A stretch of DNA of 64,000 nt. Origin: Rhizobiaceae bacterium (GTDB taxonomy: Bacteria; Pseudomonadota; Alphaproteobacteria; Rhizobiales; Rhizobiaceae). Positions 9,228-17,427 of the stretch are shown here, in pieces (position 1 is the first letter of the stretch; every line of letters begins with the position of its first letter). Position numbers and translations under genes: made by a program. The DNA is taken from assembly GCA_023953905.1 (NCBI GenBank), contig JAMLJA010000003.1, forward strand, positions 186,001 to 250,000. The letters are read 5' to 3'. The notes under the pieces are model-generated. The model saw nothing but the letters and a program-made list of their open reading frames with translations. It was not told where the DNA came from and searched no databases.

Positions 9228-9818
9228 TCAAGCTCCGGTGACGAGCAGGAGACCAGTGAGGGCGGTCAGCCCGCCCGCAGCACGCGCAATAAAGCGGCCA
9301 GCATTGCCACCGAATAGCGCTGTCAGGCCGATGCAGAGCCCCACGCCGAGAGCGTGAAGCATCGCGGTAGCCAGGGCAAACCCCACAGAGAAGGATAGCG
9401 CGCCCGCATTGCCCAGCTCCGCGCCATGAGCGTAGCCGTGGAACAGGGCGAAGAACCCAACCATCAGCATTCCCATGGTTGTAGGCACCTGCAGCGCGAT
9501 CATTGCGAGCAGGCCGATAACCACCACCGACGCCGCGACAACAGGCTCGACGAATGGCAGCCCGATGCCGAAAAGCGCGGCCACGAACCCGAGCAGCATC
9601 GTCCCTACAAAGGCGGCAGGCACGAGCCACATCGAAACGCGGCCCAAAGAAGCGGCCCACAAGCCTACCGCCACCATAGCGAGAATATGATCGAGACCGA
9701 GAAGCGGATGGGAGAGGCCGGCCGCGAACGATCCGTGTTCGATGGGATTGAGATGCGCGAATGCCGGCAGCGAAGATGCCGCGACAATGAAGCCCGTAAG
9801 CGAAAGTCTTCTGAACAT
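9228..9818 (-). CDS. HupE/UreJ-family membrane protein, probable nickel permease
   Basis: Integral membrane protein of 196 residues. It starts with a signal-like segment ending [12 protein letters not shown], followed by about six membrane helices. The motif [20 protein letters not shown] (His-rich, with HxxxLDH) and FHGYAHGAE are the conserved metal-binding elements of HupE/UreJ. The family imports nickel for hydrogenase or urease; its place inside the urease operon supports nickel supply for UreC. An AGGA Shine-Dalgarno sequence lies 8 nt before the ATG at 9818. Nickel specificity is inferred from context. Confidence 0.93.
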   Translation of the reverse strand: MFRRLSLTGFIVAASSLPAFAHLNPIEHGSFAAGLSHPLLGLDHILAMVAVGLWAASLGRVSMWLVPAAFVGTMLLGFVAALFGIGLPFVEPVVAASVVVIGLLAMIALQVPTTMGMLMVGFFALFHGYAHGAELGNAGALSFSVGFALATAMLHALGVGLCIGLTALFGGNAGRFIARAAGGLTALTGLLLVTGA

Positions 9819-9842
9819 GGAGAGCGTCCTGTTTGTCTGAGC

Positions 9843-10100
9843 CTATGCCGCATCCTGGCTGGGTCGGCAGCCCTCGGCCTTGAACACGCGTTGTGTGGAG
9901 GCCGGATGCTTGGCAAGCATTGTCGGCGTTCTGATTGGCCTTGCCACGAGACCGCCACCGCAATTTGGGCAGATGCCGCCAAGTACGTCGCGCGCGCAAT
10001 CGAGACAGAACGTGCATTCGAACGTGCAGATCAGCGCCTCGCGACTATCAGGTGGAAGATCCCTGTCACAGCATTCGCATCCGGGCCTGAGTTCCAGCAT
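9843..10100 (-). CDS. DUF1272 cysteine-rich protein
   Basis: Small soluble protein of 85 residues, beginning [19 protein letters not shown]. It carries four Cys pairs (CECC, CTFCLDC, CPNC), consistent with one or two zinc sites. This pattern identifies the DUF1272 family, whose function is unknown. AGGAAG lies a few nt before the ATG at 10100. It lies between ureA and hupE with short spacers, so it is part of the urease transcript. A role in metal handling is possible but not shown. Confidence 0.9.
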   Translation of the reverse strand: MLELRPGCECCDRDLPPDSREALICTFECTFCLDCARDVLGGICPNCGGGLVARPIRTPTMLAKHPASTQRVFKAEGCRPSQDAA

Positions 10101-10108
10101 GGGACTTC

Positions 10109-10411
10109 CTATCGCAGCGGTTCATGAACGGTGACGAGCTTCGTTCCATCCGGAAACGTGGCTTCCACCTGAACGTCATGGATCATGTCGGCGACGCCTT
10201 CCATCACCTGATCACGCGTGACGACATGTGCGCCGGCCTCCATGAGGTCAGCAACGGAGCGTCCATCGCGGGCGCCCTCGACGACGTAGTCGGTAATCAG
10301 GGCAATGGCTTCCGGATGGTTCAGCTTGACCCCGCGCTCAAGGCGCCGACGCGCGACCATGGCGGCCATGGATATCAATAGCTTGTCTTTTTCGCGAGGC
10401 GTCAGATTCAT
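10109..10411 (-). CDS. ureA: Urease gamma subunit UreA
   Basis: Small structural subunit of urease, 100 residues, exactly the family length. It begins [20 protein letters not shown] and contains [35 protein letters not shown] and [19 protein letters not shown], all highly conserved in UreA. It follows ureD after a 10-nt gap and precedes the DUF1272 gene. Together with UreB and UreC it forms the (ABC)3 enzyme. Confidence 0.98.
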   Translation of the reverse strand: MNLTPREKDKLLISMAAMVARRRLERGVKLNHPEAIALITDYVVEGARDGRSVADLMEAGAHVVTRDQVMEGVADMIHDVQVEATFPDGTKLVTVHEPLR

Positions 10412-10421
10412 GCGTGCGGAC

Positions 10422-11261
10422 TCATAATTGCCATACCTTGGGAAGCGGCCGTCCCTTCATCAGAAGAGACAGCGCCGGAATAAGTCTGGAGCGTAGTTCA
10501 AGGCTGTCGGGTGCCGCAATCCGGGCCAGCAACTTTCCGCCCCACGCGCTCGCACCACCACCCTCGCCCAGCACATCGCGCAGGGGATCGAGCAGCGCGT
10601 CCATGTCCAGGCCCGTGAAGATGATGGTCGCCATCGCGCGGTTTCCGCCCAGCACGGCCGGTCGAACAAGTTGATCGGCGATATCGCCTTCCAGCCGAAC
10701 ATCGTCGGCAAACAGCAATCTACCCTCGCGCCGGATTCGCCAACGATCGTGAAAGCTCCCCGAGCGCACCGATTCTCCCATTGCCGTCCGGCCGAACAGC
10801 ACGGCCTCAACGGCAAGAAACTCGCTGCTGCCGGCAAGATCCACCTCCAGGCGACGCCTCAGCATTCCCCCATTGAACAGGATGGTCTCCTGCGGCAACC
10901 AGTCCAGCCGCGCGCCGTTCCCGAGAGCCAGTCTTGTCGACACCTCGGCAGGGCCTGCGATCGATCGGTAGACCCGCTCACATGCCTGAGTGGTGGCGAC
11001 AAGAGCGGCTTCCGCATCAAGCGTGATCTCGGTGGAGAAGCTGTCTCCTCCTGCCAAGCCACCGGCGGTGTTGATCAGCACAACCTCGGGAGGTTGCCAG
11101 AAGGCGCGCGGCAGCCGCGCCTTGGCGGAACCCTCCTGGTATAGGGTCTTCAGCGCGGTGATGTCCCCGCGCCGCCCAAATGCCAGGCACAAAGCACCGT
11201 TGGCCCGCTGCAGGCGCGCGGGGGCGACCGGCGTGTCAAATGGTGAGATGTCGACGAACAT
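10422..11261 (-). CDS. ureD: Urease accessory protein UreD
   Basis: Accessory protein of 279 residues that binds apo-urease and channels nickel from UreG. Diagnostic segments include [48 protein letters not shown] and the C-terminal IRFFALKP-like region replaced here by [16 protein letters not shown] chose the ATG at 11261 ([20 protein letters not shown]), because family homology starts shortly after; this overlaps the end of urtE by 26 nt, joining the urt and ure genes in one transcript. The frame extends to 11336 without supporting features. Confidence 0.95.
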   Translation of the reverse strand: MFVDISPFDTPVAPARLQRANGALCLAFGRRGDITALKTLYQEGSAKARLPRAFWQPPEVVLINTAGGLAGGDSFSTEITLDAEAALVATTQACERVYRSIAGPAEVSTRLALGNGARLDWLPQETILFNGGMLRRRLEVDLAGSSEFLAVEAVLFGRTAMGESVRSGSFHDRWRIRREGRLLFADDVRLEGDIADQLVRPAVLGGNRAMATIIFTGLDMDALLDPLRDVLGEGGGASAWGGKLLARIAAPDSLELRSRLIPALSLLMKGRPLPKVWQL

Positions 11262-11994
11262 CCGGATCGTCCAGTCCTTCCGCGCCGCCAGTGTAGACCA
11301 CTTCGCCACGATCCATGATTGCGACCTTGTCCGCAAGCTCCCGCGCGAAATCCAGGTACTGCTCCACCAGCAAAATGGTCATGCCCATCGAATCGCGAAG
11401 AAAGCGGATCGCCCTTCCGATATCCTTGATGATCGAAGGCTGAATGCCTTCCGTCGGCTCGTCCAGCACCAGAAGCTTCGGCCGCATGACCAGCGCCCTG
11501 CCAATGGCGAGCTGTTGCTGCTGTCCACCCGAGAGATCTCCGCCGCGCCGTGAAAGCATCTGCTGCAGAACAGGAAAGAGCTCGAACACATATTCGGGCA
11601 CGTTGCGCTCACCACGCCTCAAAGGCGCGTAACCGGTCTCAAGATTTTCGCGAACCGTAAGGAGCGGAAATATCTCGCGCCCCTGTGGAACGAAACCGAT
11701 GCCCGACCGGGCGCGATCGTACGCCGCGCTCCGGTCGAGCGCCTTCCCCTCGAAGGCTATGCTTCCCGATGTCAGCCTGTTGTGGCCAACGATCGATCTC
11801 ATCAAACTTGTCTTCCCGACCCCGTTTCGCCCGAGCACGCAGGTGATCTTGCCGGCAGGAACGGTGAGCGACACGCCGCGCAATGCCTGAGCCGCACCAT
11901 AGTGCAGCGTCGCGTCCCGAACCTCGAGCGTGGTCCCCTCAGGCTCCAAAATCCTGGCAGTTTCAACATCGACTATCGTCGTAGCCTCAGCCAT
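11236..11994 (-). CDS. urtE: Urea ABC transporter ATPase UrtE
   Basis: One of two ATPases of the urea importer; LivF-like, 252 residues. Walker A GRNGVGKTS, signature LSGGQQQQLAIGRAL, and Walker B followed by LDEPTEGIQPSI, a motif characteristic of UrtE. The N-terminus (MAEATTIVDVETARILEPEG) adds about 20 residues to the usual 231-residue protein; the ATG at 11994 has GGGAAGG upstream, so the extension may be real, though a later alternative start is possible. The 3' end overlaps ureD. It is separated from urtD by about 220 nt containing a stem-loop. Confidence 0.96.
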   Translation of the reverse strand: MAEATTIVDVETARILEPEGTTLEVRDATLHYGAAQALRGVSLTVPAGKITCVLGRNGVGKTSLMRSIVGHNRLTSGSIAFEGKALDRSAAYDRARSGIGFVPQGREIFPLLTVRENLETGYAPLRRGERNVPEYVFELFPVLQQMLSRRGGDLSGGQQQQLAIGRALVMRPKLLVLDEPTEGIQPSIIKDIGRAIRFLRDSMGMTILLVEQYLDFARELADKVAIMDRGEVVYTGGAEGLDDPDVRRHLTI

Positions 11995-12027
11995 TCGCCC
12001 GCCTTCCCGGCACATGGTCCCCCCGCT

Positions 12028-12051
12028 CCCTCGTCACCGGAGCAACGAGGG
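12028..12051 (-). promoter_or_regulatory. Stem-loop between urtD and urtE
   Basis: CCCTCGT (12028-12034) and ACGAGGG (12045-12051) form a 7-bp stem with a 10-nt loop, 33 nt before the urtE start. A competing pair GCTCC/GGAGC (12025-12029 and 12039-12043) overlaps it. The 219-nt gap holds no gene that I can see. The stem could set relative urtE/ure expression; no T-run is present, so it is not a standard terminator. Confidence 0.45.
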
Positions 12052-12213
12052 TGGCAGGCGTCCCCGCCGGCCAAGGGAGGTTGGAGGATTTCAGGTTTCG
12101 TCTGTCGACACGCGTCTCAGCCGGACCGTGAGGCACAATAGCGAAGCGGGTGTTGCCCAATGCTCCCGTTGCTGAGAGCAGTGCCAGTTCACTTGGAATT
12201 CGCCACCACATCA

Positions 12214-12960
12214 TCAACGCCCCAGATACACTTCAACGACGCGTTCATCCGCCGACACGAAGTCGAGCGTACCTTCCGAAAGGACGGAGCCTTCGTGCAG
12301 GCAGGTCACCTTGACGCCGAGCTCGCGCACGAAATGCATGTCGTGCTCGACCACGATCACCGAATGGGTTTCGTTGATGTCCCGGAGCAGACGTGCCGTT
12401 TCCTCGGTCTCGGCATCCGTCATTCCCGCCACCGGCTCGTCGACCAGCAGCAGTTTCGGATCCTGGGCCAGAAGCATCCCGATCTCGAGCCATTGCTTTT
12501 GACCATGAGAGAGGTTGGCGGCGAGTTCGTAGCGCTTGTCGCCGAGCCGGATCACCTCGAGGATGTGGTCGATATGCTTGACCTCGGACGCGGTGCGCCG
12601 ATGGAAAAGCGCCGGGAAGATCGATCGAGGGCCCTTGAGGGACAAGACAAGATTGTCCTCGATCGTATGGCTCTCAAAGACAGTCGGCTTCTGAAACTTG
12701 CGGCCGATGCCCATCATCGCGATGTCGGCCTCATCGTGTCGCGTCAAATCGATCTGCCCATCGAAGAACACTTCGCCGACATCCGGTCTGGTCTTGCCGG
12801 TGATGATGTCCATCATCGTCGTCTTGCCGGCGCCATTCGGCCCAATGATTGCGCGCATCTCGCCCTTGTCGAGAACCAGCGAGAGATTGTTGATCGCCTT
12901 GAATCCATCGAACGACCGCGAAACACCGTCGAGATAGAGAATTGTGCCGCTTTTCGACAT
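12214..12960 (-). CDS. urtD: Urea ABC transporter ATPase UrtD
   Basis: Second ATPase of the urea importer, LivG-like, 248 residues. Walker A GPNGAGKTT, the UrtD-type signature LSHGQKQWLEIGMLL (His in place of Gly in LSGG), Walker B LLLVDEPVAGMTDAETEETA, and QKPTVFESHTIEDNL. The LSHGQKQWLEI and AGMTD elements separate UrtD from amino-acid LivG proteins. I chose the ATG at 12960, five nt after the urtC stop, with TGAGG between; a GTG at 12969 is an alternative. Works with UrtE, UrtB and UrtC. Confidence 0.96.
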   Translation of the reverse strand: MSKSGTILYLDGVSRSFDGFKAINNLSLVLDKGEMRAIIGPNGAGKTTMMDIITGKTRPDVGEVFFDGQIDLTRHDEADIAMMGIGRKFQKPTVFESHTIEDNLVLSLKGPRSIFPALFHRRTASEVKHIDHILEVIRLGDKRYELAANLSHGQKQWLEIGMLLAQDPKLLLVDEPVAGMTDAETEETARLLRDINETHSVIVVEHDMHFVRELGVKVTCLHEGSVLSEGTLDFVSADERVVEVYLGR

Positions 12961-12965
12961 GAGCC

Positions 12966-14177
12966 TCACTCCGCCGGCTGAGGCTCGGCGTTGCCGCCAG
13001 ACTGCGCTTGGGTCTGCCCTACCCTGACGACGACCTCGCCCTGATCATCAGGTATTTCGTCGGCTTGGGATGGCGATCGCCACTTGAGCTTGCCCGACCA
13101 TTGATCCCATAGGCCAAGAATGCCCTTCGGCATGAAGAGCGTGACGAAAACAAACAGCCCTCCAAGTGCGAACAGCCAGAATTCGGGAAATGCTCCCGTG
13201 AAGAAAGACTTTCCGGCGTTGACGAGCACGGCGCCGATGATCGGCCCGACAATCGTTCCCCGGCCACCGACTGCGGTCCAAATCACCACCTCGATGGAAT
13301 TGGCCGGCTCGAACTCGCCCGGATTGATGATCCCGACCTGCGGCACATAGAGCGCACCCGCAATGCCGGCCATGACGGCTGAGACGGTGAACGCGAACAG
13401 TTTAACATTTTCCGCGCGCCATCCCAAAAAGCGGGTCCGGCTCTCCGCGTCGCGCACCGCCACAAGCAGCTTACCATACTTGGACGACACGACGAGCCAG
13501 GTGACAAGAACGCCAAGCGCCAGCGCGATCGCACTTGCGGCAAACAGCGCGGAGCGCGTCGCGTCGGCCTGCACGTTGAAGCCCAGAATATCCTTGAAAT
13601 CGGTCAGGCCGTTATTGCCGCCAAACCCCATATCGTTGCGGAAGAAGGCGAGCAGAAGCGCATAAGTCATCGCCTGCGTGATGATCGAGAGGTAGACCCC
13701 CGTGACGCGGCTGCGGAATGCGAACCAGCCGAAGATGAAGGCAAGCAACCCTGGCACCAGCATGACCATCAGGGCCGCGAACCAGAACTGGTCGAAACCG
13801 TACCAGAACCAAGGTAGTTCCTTCCAGTTCAGGAAGACCATGAAGTCCGGCAGGATCGGATTCCCGTAAACGCCACGATCGCCGATCTGGCGCATCAGAT
13901 ACATGCCCATCGCATACCCGCCGAGTGCAAAGAATGCTCCGTGACCGAGCGAGAGAATGCCGCAATAGCCCCAGACCAGATCGAGCGAGAGAGCCAGAAG
14001 CGCGTAGCAGAGATATTTGCCGACCAGCGCCACTATATAGGACGGAACATAGAAGGCGCTCGCCGGAGAGACAGCCAGATTGAGTACAGGCACCAGCGCT
14101 GCCACCACCAGCAACAGGGCAATCGTCAGCAAGATCCGGCGGTCGGCACCCGAAGCGAAAAAGCGTCCCGTGATCAT
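12966..14177 (-). CDS. urtC: Urea ABC transporter permease UrtC
   Basis: LivM-like inner-membrane subunit, 403 residues with about ten hydrophobic segments. Characteristic parts: LSLDLVWGYCGILSLGHGAF, VTGVYLSIITQAMTYALLLA, NNGLTDFKDILGF and AVGGRGTIVGPIIGAVLVN. A hydrophilic tail of about 45 residues rich in Gln, Glu and Ser follows the last helix. The ATG at 14177 overlaps the urtB stop (ATGA). The open frame continues to 15074, but that part is an out-of-frame reading of urtB and is not protein-like. Confidence 0.96.
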   Translation of the reverse strand: MITGRFFASGADRRILLTIALLLVVAALVPVLNLAVSPASAFYVPSYIVALVGKYLCYALLALSLDLVWGYCGILSLGHGAFFALGGYAMGMYLMRQIGDRGVYGNPILPDFMVFLNWKELPWFWYGFDQFWFAALMVMLVPGLLAFIFGWFAFRSRVTGVYLSIITQAMTYALLLAFFRNDMGFGGNNGLTDFKDILGFNVQADATRSALFAASAIALALGVLVTWLVVSSKYGKLLVAVRDAESRTRFLGWRAENVKLFAFTVSAVMAGIAGALYVPQVGIINPGEFEPANSIEVVIWTAVGGRGTIVGPIIGAVLVNAGKSFFTGAFPEFWLFALGGLFVFVTLFMPKGILGLWDQWSGKLKWRSPSQADEIPDDQGEVVVRVGQTQAQSGGNAEPQPAE

Positions 14178-15787
14178 GCTTCCACCGCCCGGCCCTTGAG
14201 CGCAAACAGGCCCCGTGGCCGTTTCTGTATGAACAGAATGATGAGAACGAGCACCAGGATCTTGCCCAGAACCGCCCCCGCATAGGGTTCGAGGAACTTG
14301 TTCAGTACGCCGAGTGACAGCGCTCCAACCAGCGTGCCCCACAGATTGCCCACACCGCCGAAGACAACCACCATGAAGCTGTCGATGATGTAGCCCTGTC
14401 CGAGATTGGGCGAGACATTGTCGATCTGGCTGAGCGCGACCCCGGCAATGCCGGCAATGCCTGAGCCGAGCGCAAATGTCATCGCATCGATCCACGGAGT
14501 GCGAATGCCCATTGAAGACGCCATGCGCCTGTTTGCGGTGACCGCACGCATCTGCAGGCCCCACGCCGTGCGGTTCATCACGTAAAGCAGGGCAAAGAAC
14601 ACCACGATGGCGAATACGAGGATCCAGAGCCGGTTCCAGGTGACCGACAACTCGCCGAGCTGGAACGCACCCGACATCCATGACGGGTTGCCGACTTCCT
14701 TGTTCGTGGGACCGAAAATCGATCGCACCGTCTGTTGAAGGACAAGGGAAACGCCCCAGGTCGCAAGCAGCGTTTCCAGAGGCCGCCCATAGAGGAATCG
14801 GATGATGCCGCGTTCCAGCACGAGGCCAACGCCCCCCGCGACGAGGAAGGCGAGAGGCAGCGCGATCAGTAGTGAGTAATCGAAAAGCTCGGGCGCCGAA
14901 CCGCGGATGAGGTTCTGAACCACGTAGGTCGTATAGGCGCCGAGCATCACCATTTCGCCATGCGCCATGTTGATGACGCCCATGACCCCGAAAGTGATCG
15001 CAAGCCCTATTGCTGCCAGCAGCAGGACCGACCCCAGAGACAGCCCGTACCAGACATTCTGCCCGGCGGCCCATAAGGCCAGAGAACTGTTGATGCCTGT
15101 GATTGCCGCCGCGGCGGCGTCCTTCAGTTCGCCTTGGGCCTGCGCCTCATAGGCCGTCAGAAGCGACAGTGCATCGCGACTACCCATGGCGCCGATGACA
15201 GCGATGGCGGCTTGCTTTTGCTCATCATCCAGATCGGAAAGCAGCACGGCGGAAGCCCGCGCCTGTTCCAGACGAGTCTTGACGGAGGCGACCTTCTCAC
15301 TTGCGATCGCTGCATCGAGTGCCGGGATGGAGGCAGGGTCAGGACTTCTGAACATGGTTTCAGCAGCGGATAGCCGAACGGCCGGATCATCTGAGCCCAG
15401 CGTCAACGTTCCGATGGCGTCACGGATCGTGCGGCGCAGCGAATTGTTGACCCGAATCTTGGAAACCTCGGATTTCGTGGCCTGGCCCGCATCCTCACCG
15501 GAAACGGGATCGGACAACGTGATCGTAGAGCCGGATTCCGAACCGACGAACACCCCCTTGTCGGCACTCCTAACATAGAGATTGCCATCGGATAGTGCGA
15601 CCAGCACGCGCTCGGTGCGACTGTCGCCCGTTGCCGCGAGTTCGAGCACGATCGCTTCGGTCTGACGAAAATTCTTGCTGTCGGCAAACTTGCCGATGAT
15701 CGGCTTGAGGTCAGCGTCCTGTGCGGACGCGCCGAGGCTGAGCGCCAGAAGTGTCACAATGAACGCAATCATGCGCAGCGGAATCAT
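14174..15787 (-). CDS. urtB: Urea ABC transporter permease UrtB with periplasmic N-terminal domain
   Basis: LivH-like permease of 537 residues. After a signal sequence (MIPLRMIAFIVTLLALSLGA, cleavage near SAQ) comes a soluble region of about 220 residues, where alternating helices (DDPAVRLSAAETMFR, MGSRDALSLLTAYEAQ) look like HEAT-type repeats. The membrane permease then starts around YGLSLGSVLLLAAIGLAITF, with GVMGVINMAHGEMVMLGAYT. Long UrtB proteins of this form are usual in Proteobacteria. The ATG at 15787 lacks a strong ribosome site; the ATG at 15772 is an alternative. It follows urtA after a 100-nt gap holding a stem-loop. Confidence 0.95.
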   Translation of the reverse strand: MIPLRMIAFIVTLLALSLGASAQDADLKPIIGKFADSKNFRQTEAIVLELAATGDSRTERVLVALSDGNLYVRSADKGVFVGSESGSTITLSDPVSGEDAGQATKSEVSKIRVNNSLRRTIRDAIGTLTLGSDDPAVRLSAAETMFRSPDPASIPALDAAIASEKVASVKTRLEQARASAVLLSDLDDEQKQAAIAVIGAMGSRDALSLLTAYEAQAQGELKDAAAAAITGINSSLALWAAGQNVWYGLSLGSVLLLAAIGLAITFGVMGVINMAHGEMVMLGAYTTYVVQNLIRGSAPELFDYSLLIALPLAFLVAGGVGLVLERGIIRFLYGRPLETLLATWGVSLVLQQTVRSIFGPTNKEVGNPSWMSGAFQLGELSVTWNRLWILVFAIVVFFALLYVMNRTAWGLQMRAVTANRRMASSMGIRTPWIDAMTFALGSGIAGIAGVALSQIDNVSPNLGQGYIIDSFMVVVFGGVGNLWGTLVGALSLGVLNKFLEPYAGAVLGKILVLVLIILFIQKRPRGLFALKGRAVEA

Positions 15788-15824
15788 GTCGCCAAGCCGG
15801 TTCTGAGTGCTGGGAAGGATGGTG

Positions 15825-15853
15825 CCCGGGCGGACGCTGGAATGCCGCCCGGG
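15825..15853 (-). promoter_or_regulatory. Intercistronic stem-loop after urtA
   Basis: CCCGGGCGG (15825-15833) and CCGCCCGGG (15845-15853) form a perfect 9-bp GC-only stem with an 11-nt loop. It lies 34 nt after the urtA stop and 37 nt before the urtB start. It lacks a T-run. It probably acts as a 3' stabiliser or partial terminator that favours the binding protein over the permeases. Confidence 0.65.
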
Positions 15854-15887
15854 AACAGTTGCTGATTGTCTACCCTTAGGCAGGAGA

Positions 15888-17189
15888 TCAGTTGGCGCCC
15901 TGGCCGCCGCACTTTCCGGTGGCGACATTGAAGTTGCCGCAAGACATCGGAGCGCGCCAATCGGCGATCAGGTCTTTCGAATCCGGCAGATAGTCGGACC
16001 ATTCATCACCGACGACGAGGCCGGGAGTCTCCCACACGGTCTCCATCTGGCCATCCGACTGGATTTCGCCGATGAGCACGGGCTTCGTGATGTGATGGTT
16101 GGGCATCATGCTCGAAAAGCCACCCGACAGGTTCGGAACCGAAACGCCGATCAGCGCATCGATCACCGCATCAGGATCGGTGGTGCCAGCCTTCTCGACC
16201 GCCTTCACCCACATGTTGAAGCCGATATAGTGCGCCTCCATCGGATCGTTGGTGACGCGCTTGTCGTCCTTGATGTAGGCTTTCCACTTCTCGATGAAGT
16301 CGGCGTTCTCGGGCGTATCGACTGACTGGAAGTAATTCCAGGCGGTCAGGTGACCAACCAGCGGACCCGTGTCGAGACCTGCGAGTTCTTCTTCACCCAC
16401 GGAAAAGGCCACGACAGGAATGTCTTCGGCCTTGATGCCCTGGTTGGCCAATTCCTTGTAGAAGGGAACGTTGGCATCACCATTGATGGTCGAGACGACG
16501 GCAGTCTTCTTGCCTGCCGAACCGAAATTCTTGATGTCCGTCACGATGGTCTGCCAGTCGGAGTGACCGAAAGGCGTGTAGTTGACCATGATGTCTTCCT
16601 TGGCCACGCCCTTGGCCTCCAGATAGGCCTGAAGGATCTTGTTGGTCGTCTGCGGATAGACATAGTCGGTACCCGCAAGCACCCAGCGCTCCACGCCTTC
16701 TTCGTTCATCAGGTAGTCGACGGCCGGGATCGCCTGCTGGTTTGGCGCGGCGCCCGTATAGAATACGTTGCGCTGGCTTTCCTCGCCCTCATACTGCACC
16801 GGATAGAACAGGATGTTGTCGAGTTCCTCGAACACCGGCAGCACGGATTTGCGCGACACCGAGGTCCAGCAGCCGAACACCGCCGCCACCTTGTTCACCG
16901 AAATCAGCTCGCGAGCCTTTTCAGCAAAAAGCGGCCAATCGGAAGCCGGATCGACCACCACTGCTTCAAGTTTCTTGCCGAGAACGCCACCCTTCTTGTT
17001 CTGCTCGTCGATCAGGAAGAGCATCGTGTCCTTCAGCGTTGTTTCCGAAATAGCCATCGTCCCCGATAGCGAATGGAGGATGCCGACCTTGATCGTATCC
17101 TCCTGAGCGTAGGCGGTTGCAGCCGACATGATGCCGGCGGTCACAGCCGCTGCCCCTACGAATTGACGCACCCCACTCCACATTGTCAT
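15888..17189 (-). CDS. urtA: Urea ABC transporter substrate-binding protein UrtA
   Basis: Periplasmic urea/short-chain amide-binding protein, 433 residues. A signal peptide (VGAAAVTAGIMSAATAYAQ) precedes IKVGILHSLSGTMAISETTL, AAVFGCWTSVSRKSVLPVFE, YPVQYEGEESQRNVFYTGAA and QQAIPAVDYLM, all conserved in UrtA and distinct from amino-acid LivK. I chose the ATG at 17189 because GAGGG lies about 11 nt upstream and the signal peptide follows. It is the first gene of the urt-ure transcript; its promoter must lie in 17190-17427. Confidence 0.97.
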   Translation of the reverse strand: MTMWSGVRQFVGAAAVTAGIMSAATAYAQEDTIKVGILHSLSGTMAISETTLKDTMLFLIDEQNKKGGVLGKKLEAVVVDPASDWPLFAEKARELISVNKVAAVFGCWTSVSRKSVLPVFEELDNILFYPVQYEGEESQRNVFYTGAAPNQQAIPAVDYLMNEEGVERWVLAGTDYVYPQTTNKILQAYLEAKGVAKEDIMVNYTPFGHSDWQTIVTDIKNFGSAGKKTAVVSTINGDANVPFYKELANQGIKAEDIPVVAFSVGEEELAGLDTGPLVGHLTAWNYFQSVDTPENADFIEKWKAYIKDDKRVTNDPMEAHYIGFNMWVKAVEKAGTTDPDAVIDALIGVSVPNLSGGFSSMMPNHHITKPVLIGEIQSDGQMETVWETPGLVVGDEWSDYLPDSKDLIADWRAPMSCGNFNVATGKCGGQGAN

Positions 17190-17427
17190 TTGGTTCAACC
17201 CTCTGGTTTTCTGCACCGTGAAGATCAAACGCAAGCACCATGCCAGACTCGAATTTTTGTGCATGCGGGCAACCGCCGACGACGAAAAGCCGATGGTCCT
17301 GCGGGGAATGTCGCTTTTGACGCAAATTTCTGCGTCGTTGCCAGAAATCAGTGAAGCTGTTGAAACGGGTAAACTGCTAATAAATTAAGCAATTCTCGAC
17401 AATCGCCTGAAAGTTAGGCATAGCACT
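17190..17427 (-). promoter_or_regulatory. Intergenic region expected to hold the urtA promoter
   Basis: 238 nt separate the sensor-kinase stop from the urtA start; no gene is visible. An AT-rich patch at 17365-17395 is the most promoter-like stretch. I looked for a sigma-54 element (GG and GC at the right spacing) and found only a mis-spaced match near 17332-17345. At 17406-17432, CCTGAA and TTCAGG form a 6-bp stem overlapping the kinase stop, possibly a weak terminator for the two-component operon. Confidence 0.45.

Noticed and set aside
14178..15074. A 702-residue reading for urtC
   Set aside because: The extra 299 residues are out-of-frame urtB; the ATG overlapping the urtB stop gives the normal UrtC length.
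17332..17345. Possible sigma-54 promoter before urtA (TGGCAACGACGCAG on the minus strand)
   Set aside because: The GG and GC elements are too close (wrong spacing) and the T-rich -12 region is absent.
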